Source: Epinephelus fuscoguttatus (Eukaryota > Chordata > Actinopteri > Perciformes > Serranidae). From it: a DNA stretch of 64,000 bases. A program made the position numbers and the translations under genes. Below the pieces are notes generated by a model. That model worked only from the letters and a program-made list of their open reading frames with translations, made no database searches and was not told where the DNA came from. Each line of letters opens with the position of its first letter. The first letter of the stretch is position 1. Positions 62,401 through 64,000 of this stretch are shown piece by piece. Location of the stretch: the NCBI RefSeq assembly GCF_011397635.1, contig NC_064759.1:15272428-15336427 (forward strand), in the 5' to 3' direction.

Positions 62401-64000
62401 CCCCTGTTTTCACCCCCTCTCTGTATTCAGATCACGCTATGAATCTGCATCATTAAACTGAGGCCTTGCTACCTTGCCTGCTTATTAGTTTATTTTTTTT
62501 CTGTGCAGAGCAGTAAGCACAAAGCATCATCAGTGACATTTTACCTCACTGCTCATTTTAAACTGGCATCACTGTATGTTTGTGGAGTTGGAAAGAGTTT
62601 ATTTTCACTTCTGGTGTGTATTTGGTGTGGAATTTCATTTAAAGTTGTATTAAAAAGGTCTTAATTTAACTTGTTTATACCTGTAAACACCCTGAAAGAG
62701 TAGGAGACGTGTTGTGCATTTATACATTTACAAATCAACTTAACTTGTTATTTTTGGTGGTTATGTGAAAGTTTGAGATGCTACAGTTGTATCTACACAT
62801 TACCTAAGCCTAATTAGCTGAGACATGTCTTCAGTTTCAATGGTTTGGCTCAGCATCCTTACAGACACAGAATCGGTAAACAAACAGAAGAATTGGACAT
62901 TTTGTCACTCCTGGAGGCAGACGACCTTCACACAGAATCATTAAGCAACAGAAAATAATCATTAAGCAAAGTAAAATGCAATCTTGATTGATTTTACACT
63001 CAAAACAGCAAAACCTCTCATCGTCTCATGACAAGGAGTAATTGTATAATCATCTTGATTATTGTTGGGCTTGTCACAAAAAGCTGTTGAGATTGACGGC
63101 CTCTTTAGGCCACACTGTGTGCAAAGCGCATACTGGTGGAGGACTGCGGTTTACAAAATGCTAAAATGTGCCGCTGCGGTCGCCGGAAATGTCACTTCAG
63201 TCCCCCTAATTATACATTGAAGGCATAAAATATATGACAGTGACCGTTTTACACTCATTGCAGGAAGCTCTCTGCACCTCAAGCAGGTTTTTGTTAGTGA
63301 CTGACACCGACTGTCCAGAGATGTTTTATTTTTTCATGCATTTAGTTTAGTTTTTGTTTGGGGTTTTTCTTTTTGACATTTCGAGCTACCAAGTTTGATT
63401 TGCCTGAGCTCCATCATGTGCAGTCTCAGTCTCAGTGGGAGGGACGCAGTATTTGTATAGATGAATGCATTTCTCCTGAGGGAAGTGAGATGCTTTTTAA
63501 AAATGCAAATCAAAGCCTGATGAGGAATCGGAGGAGAGTCGCAGAAGAGTCAGGAAGCACTGCAGCGCTGAAAGTCTTCACAGGGACTTGAGCACGAACT
63601 CCCACTGGGGCCTGCATACATCCAAGTCAACGTTTGCTCTTCTCACTAAACCACTTCATATCGAATATGTGTCTGGGAACTATACAGCAAAACTCTGAGC
63701 TTGTCTCTCATTTGTCATTTTCCTTCTTTAAGACGCTGTATATTTCCAGTCCTGATCCATCTATCAACCAGCTCATTTTAACGCCCATAATGTCCCTCTT
63801 ACTTGCTTCATTCCTGTCAACCACACATTCTCACGATGCTATTTTGTTTTCTCTTTACCACTAATTATCTTTCCCTCCACCGTCTGCTGTCCACTCTGCT
63901 CCTTCCTCCCCGCAGCCATCCAGCGGAGAGAAGGAGACCAGGGAGGGCTGGGTAAAGATCGACACCATCGCAGCTGATAAGAGTTTCTCCAAAGTGGAGC
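34803..64000 (+). CDS. ephb6: Ephrin receptor, EPHB6-like: signal peptide and start of ligand-binding domain, cut by window edge
   Basis: Exons 34803-34860 (58 nt), 50671-50735 (65 nt), 60903-61175 (273 nt) and 63916 onward (open to the edge). Residues 1-19 are a signal peptide (core VFLSLCLFF). The 65-nt second exon is the canonical Eph exon 2. The ephrin-binding domain follows: MLLDTTESTSELGW, WDEVSVLDD, C61, FSVRDC (C97), C107, RETLTLYYKQAD, then GWVKIDTIAADKSF. LLDTT, GWDEVSVLDD and RETLTLYY fit remembered EPHB6 better than EPHB1-4. EPHB6 is a cell-surface Eph receptor whose kinase domain is inactive in mammals and which signals through partner receptors; the kinase region is outside the window, so this cannot be tested. 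All junctions are GT-AG and in phase. The intron at 61176-63915 breaks the ligand-binding domain. Confidence 0.92.
36984..38164. mobile_element. Inverted-end repeat split by a hAT insertion
   Basis: The left end TAAAGGAGAACTATGCCC and the right end GTGTTTCCCTTTTAA are imperfect inverted repeats. The body is interrupted by the element at 37355-37667 and by further non-family DNA up to about 38010. Class uncertain. Confidence 0.5.
37355..37667. mobile_element. Short hAT-like element
   Basis: CAGTGGTTCCCAACTG and CAGTTGGAAACCACTT form inverted ends. Flanks CCTTGAGG and CCCTGGGG agree at 6 of 8 positions. 313 bp, no coding capacity. Confidence 0.65.
38475..39114. mobile_element. Element with GTAATGCGTTAC-type ends
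   Basis: Begins GTAATGCGTTACTCGTTACC and ends with several GTAATTACATTACTGTAACC-like repeats. Sub-terminal GTTAC repeats of this kind are common in fish hAT elements. No transposase frame, and the target duplication was not resolved. Confidence 0.45.
42328..42763. mobile_element. hAT-like element with CAGGG ends and GTCTTAAA repeats
   Basis: Left end CAGGGCAGGTCCTTAAAT; right end complementary to CAGGGTGTCAGACACTTAAA. The interior is full of TCTTAAA-type words. A related copy lies at 62181-62694 in intron 3. Confidence 0.55.
42838..43328. repeat. Dispersed repeat (GCTAGCTGTTTCCCCCTGTT family), interrupted
   Basis: CTAGCTGTTTCCCCCTGTTT, CAGTCTTTATGCTAAGCTAA and GTTGAAGTATCCCTTTAA are hallmarks I recall of a widespread percomorph repeat. 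About 280 bp in the middle (42985-43265) do not belong to the family and are a probable insertion. Confidence 0.5.
46380..46860. repeat. Dispersed repeat related to 59140-59520
   Basis: Shares with 59140-59520 the series CATTCTCATT, ATCGACACTTT, the GAGAACAACTGATGT region and a TCCTGTGTG-type AACTCAATG block. Diverged; borders approximate. Confidence 0.45.
48871..49200. repeat. 5' half of a GGGGACCTATTATGC-family element
   Basis: GAAGGATGTTCATATTAAAA, GTGGCCA, GTGCTAACGTCA-like and ATTTCAGATCAGATTCC blocks recur in the same order in the copies at 50040-50345 and 53522-55872. The left terminus has decayed. Confidence 0.55.
49555..49760. repeat. Dispersed repeat (CCTAAACCAAACCA type)
   Basis: TCTCCTAAACCAAACCACAT and GTACTTGAAAAGAAGACAAT are typical of a repeat I recall from percomorph genomes. 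Related CCTAAACC words occur at 51570-51615 and 59490-59515. Confidence 0.4.
50040..50345. repeat. 3' half of a GGGGACCTATTATGC-family element
   Basis: Contains ATTTCAGATCAGATTCCTGC, TTTTCACAGTATAAA and the right end CCTGAAAATGAGCATAAG followed by TCCTCTTTAA, matching the full copy at 53522-55872. Confidence 0.6.
50960..51230. repeat. GATTAATCGAT-family repeat, diverged
   Basis: TTGATTATTTTCTTGATAAA, GTTTGGTCTAAAAGACGTCA and AAAATATTCAATTTACTTTA follow the same order as in the copy at 32858-33615. Confidence 0.5.
51281..51972 (+). mobile_element. tRNA-derived composite SINE carrying a nested MITE
   Basis: Plus-oriented copy of the family also found at 58778 and 61711. It starts within the tRNA-like head (TCACAGCAAGCTGG, B-box-like GGTTCAAACCC), continues GTGCGGAGTTTGCATG, resumes after the insertion with TTCCGGCTTCCTCCCACAG, and ends in a (GAAT)n tail at 51950-51972. 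The head is truncated before the A-box. Confidence 0.7.
51378..51719. mobile_element. Nested MITE with 9-bp target duplication, possibly Mutator-like
   Basis: The 342-bp insert is flanked by TTGTTTGGG on both sides (51369-51377 and 51720-51728). The ends are inverted repeats: GGG, seven variable bases, then CATTGGTCCGACA, followed by a second imperfect CCATTGGTCCGAC unit. A 9-bp duplication and GGG ends are typical of Mutator-like elements; hAT would give 8 bp. No transposase. Confidence 0.75.
51985..52330. repeat. Repeat-like block starting TTATCTTTATTGTTCCCACC
   Basis: CTTTATTGTTCCCACCGGGG followed by AAATTTGTTTTGCAG resembles the 3' end of a fish retroelement in antisense. Family not named; no reverse transcriptase frame. 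Confidence 0.35.
53114..53149. repeat. (TG)18 microsatellite
   Basis: Uninterrupted TG run in ephb6 intron 2. Confidence 0.95.
53674..54668. mobile_element. hAT element, non-autonomous, perfect 8-bp target duplication
   Basis: Starts TAGGGATGCACCGAAATG and ends ATTCGGTGCATCCCTA, a 15-bp perfect terminal inverted repeat. TTTCCTAC is present on both sides (53666-53673 and 54669-54676). Sub-terminal CCGAAT/ATTCGG repeats are abundant at both ends. The 995-bp interior includes a GTGTTGTCACGGTACC block (53814 onward) that looks like yet another repeat, and a 94-codon open frame at 54141-54425 without transposase features. Confidence 0.9.
55091..55299. mobile_element. Fold-back element flanked by 12-bp direct repeats
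   Basis: Two arms of about 73 bp (55134-55206 and 55226-55299) form an imperfect palindrome; both contain AAGTGCTATAT, AACTGGACTTGCTTGC and GTTTCGCCTCTCATCC. GTTGATTGCACA occurs at 55080-55091 and 55300-55311, suggesting a target duplication. The block 55095-55133 (TGTCGGTGGAGATTCTCAG) belongs to the element but lies outside the palindrome. Confidence 0.75.
56350..56404. repeat. (GT)n microsatellite
   Basis: Some 26 GT units with one GA interruption near 56358, immediately followed by the pyrimidine tract at 56405. Confidence 0.95.
56405..57425. repeat. About 1 kb of strongly pyrimidine-biased DNA
   Basis: The plus strand is dominated by C and T (runs such as TTTTTTTTTCCTTTCTTTCC and CCCCACCCCCCCCACCCCCC), interrupted by TG runs (56840-56866) and a short purine block (57055-57085). 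The long open frames across it, up to 262 codons, come from this bias and are not genes. Confidence 0.75.
58595..58740. repeat. Dispersed repeat (GGATTGCCATGAAATTTGG family)
   Basis: TTTGATGGATTGCCATGAAA, TTTGGTGCAGACGCTCATGT and TCCCCTCAGGATGA are words I recall from a common fish repeat. Fragment only. Confidence 0.5.
58778..59115 (-). mobile_element. tRNA-derived composite SINE
   Basis: Minus orientation. The head at the right end reads GGTGGCACAGTGGTGCAG then TGGTTAGAATGTCGCC, with an A-box-like TGGTGCAGTGG. The body includes the ACATGCAGGTTAATTGGTGA and CCTGTCCAGGGTGTACCC blocks, and the tail is A-rich on this strand (plus-strand TATTTTATTT near 58765). Same family as 51281 and 61711. 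Confidence 0.75.
59140..59520. repeat. Dispersed repeat related to 46380-46860
   Basis: TATTCTCATTCGTTAAATAC, CGACACTTTGTCACGCCCCT and CCTAAACCAAACTAAG mark the family. It contains the hexamer array at 59203-59268. Confidence 0.5.
59203..59268. repeat. Hexanucleotide array, 11 units of YCTGCR
   Basis: Units TCTGCG, TCTGCA, TCTGCG, TCTGCG, TCTGCA, TCTGCG, then five of CCTGCG. The early units are heterogeneous and the last five identical, which indicates recent local expansion. Confidence 0.95.
59525..60002. repeat. Dispersed repeat (GGCTGTATAAATAATGGACG family)
   Basis: Begins near GGCTGTATAAATAATGGACG, continues with CAGCCTGAAGTGGCCACTAG and ends TCCAGAGGTTGCCACTTGG. I recall this as a frequent percomorph repeat. 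No coding content. Confidence 0.5.
61711..62016 (-). mobile_element. tRNA-derived composite SINE with 8-bp flanking repeats
   Basis: Minus orientation; same family as 58778. The head at the right end has A-box-like TGGTGCAGTGGTTAAC and B-box-like GGTTTAAACCC. The body has ATGCGGGTTAATTGGTGC (reverse-complement sense) and CTATCGCAGGGCTGACACAC (plus sense). ATTAAGAA flanks both sides (61703-61710, 62017-62024). Confidence 0.75.
62181..62694. mobile_element. hAT-like element, second copy of the GTCTTAAA family
   Basis: CAGGGTCCTTAAAAAGTCTT at the left and an AACACCCTG right end resemble 42328-42763. Internal TCTTAAA words are shared. The target duplication could not be recognised. Confidence 0.5.

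Larger units (their letters stand above)
61176..63915 (+). other. ephb6 intron 3, inside the ligand-binding domain
   Basis: 2.7 kb, GTGAGG to CCCCGCAG. Reading through the donor meets a stop after about 20 codons, so splicing is required. It holds the SINE at 61711-62016 and the repeat at 62181-62694; 62700-63900 looks unique. Confidence 0.85.

Overview
The window is nuclear DNA from a bony fish. Coding blocks are short exons with GT...AG introns, introns run to almost 16 kb, CA/GT microsatellites are frequent, and the DNA between exons is packed with small non-autonomous transposons and tRNA-derived SINEs. From memory, several of these repeat families are typical of spiny-rayed (percomorph) teleosts. 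There are no bacterial genes, no CRISPR array and no rRNA. Four protein-coding genes can be read, two of them cut by the window edges.

Layout: (1) 1-751, minus strand: the first two coding exons of rasip1, a Ras/Rap effector; the rest lies left of the window. (2) 5546-8466, plus strand: a complete cox6b1, a small subunit of cytochrome c oxidase (86 aa, three coding exons), divergent from rasip1 across about 4.2 kb. (3) About 19160-32470, plus strand: a complete class I facilitative glucose transporter, best matched to GLUT3 (slc2a3; 508 aa in ten coding exons), with a TATA-type promoter and a long 3' UTR. (4) 34803 to the right edge, plus strand: the 5' part of an Eph receptor most like EPHB6 (signal-peptide exon, 65-bp second exon, start of the ephrin-binding domain), with introns of 15.8, 10.2 and 2.7 kb.

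The four genes do not form one pathway. rasip1 and ephb6 belong to vascular or cell-contact signalling, while cox6b1 and slc2a3 serve respiration and glucose uptake. Their human counterparts lie on three chromosomes, so the order here is of comparative interest.

I found no new enzyme system or defence locus. The notable content is the transposon archaeology: several elements with exact target-site duplications (hAT at 9792 and 53674, a SINE at 25619, a possible Mutator-like MITE at 51378, a fold-back element at 55091), often nested; a long hairpin in the slc2a3 3' UTR; a splice donor embedded in a GT microsatellite; and an intron inside the Eph ligand-binding domain. Exon edges were placed by reading frame, splice dinucleotides and remembered family sequences, not by alignment. 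Repeat family names are provisional.
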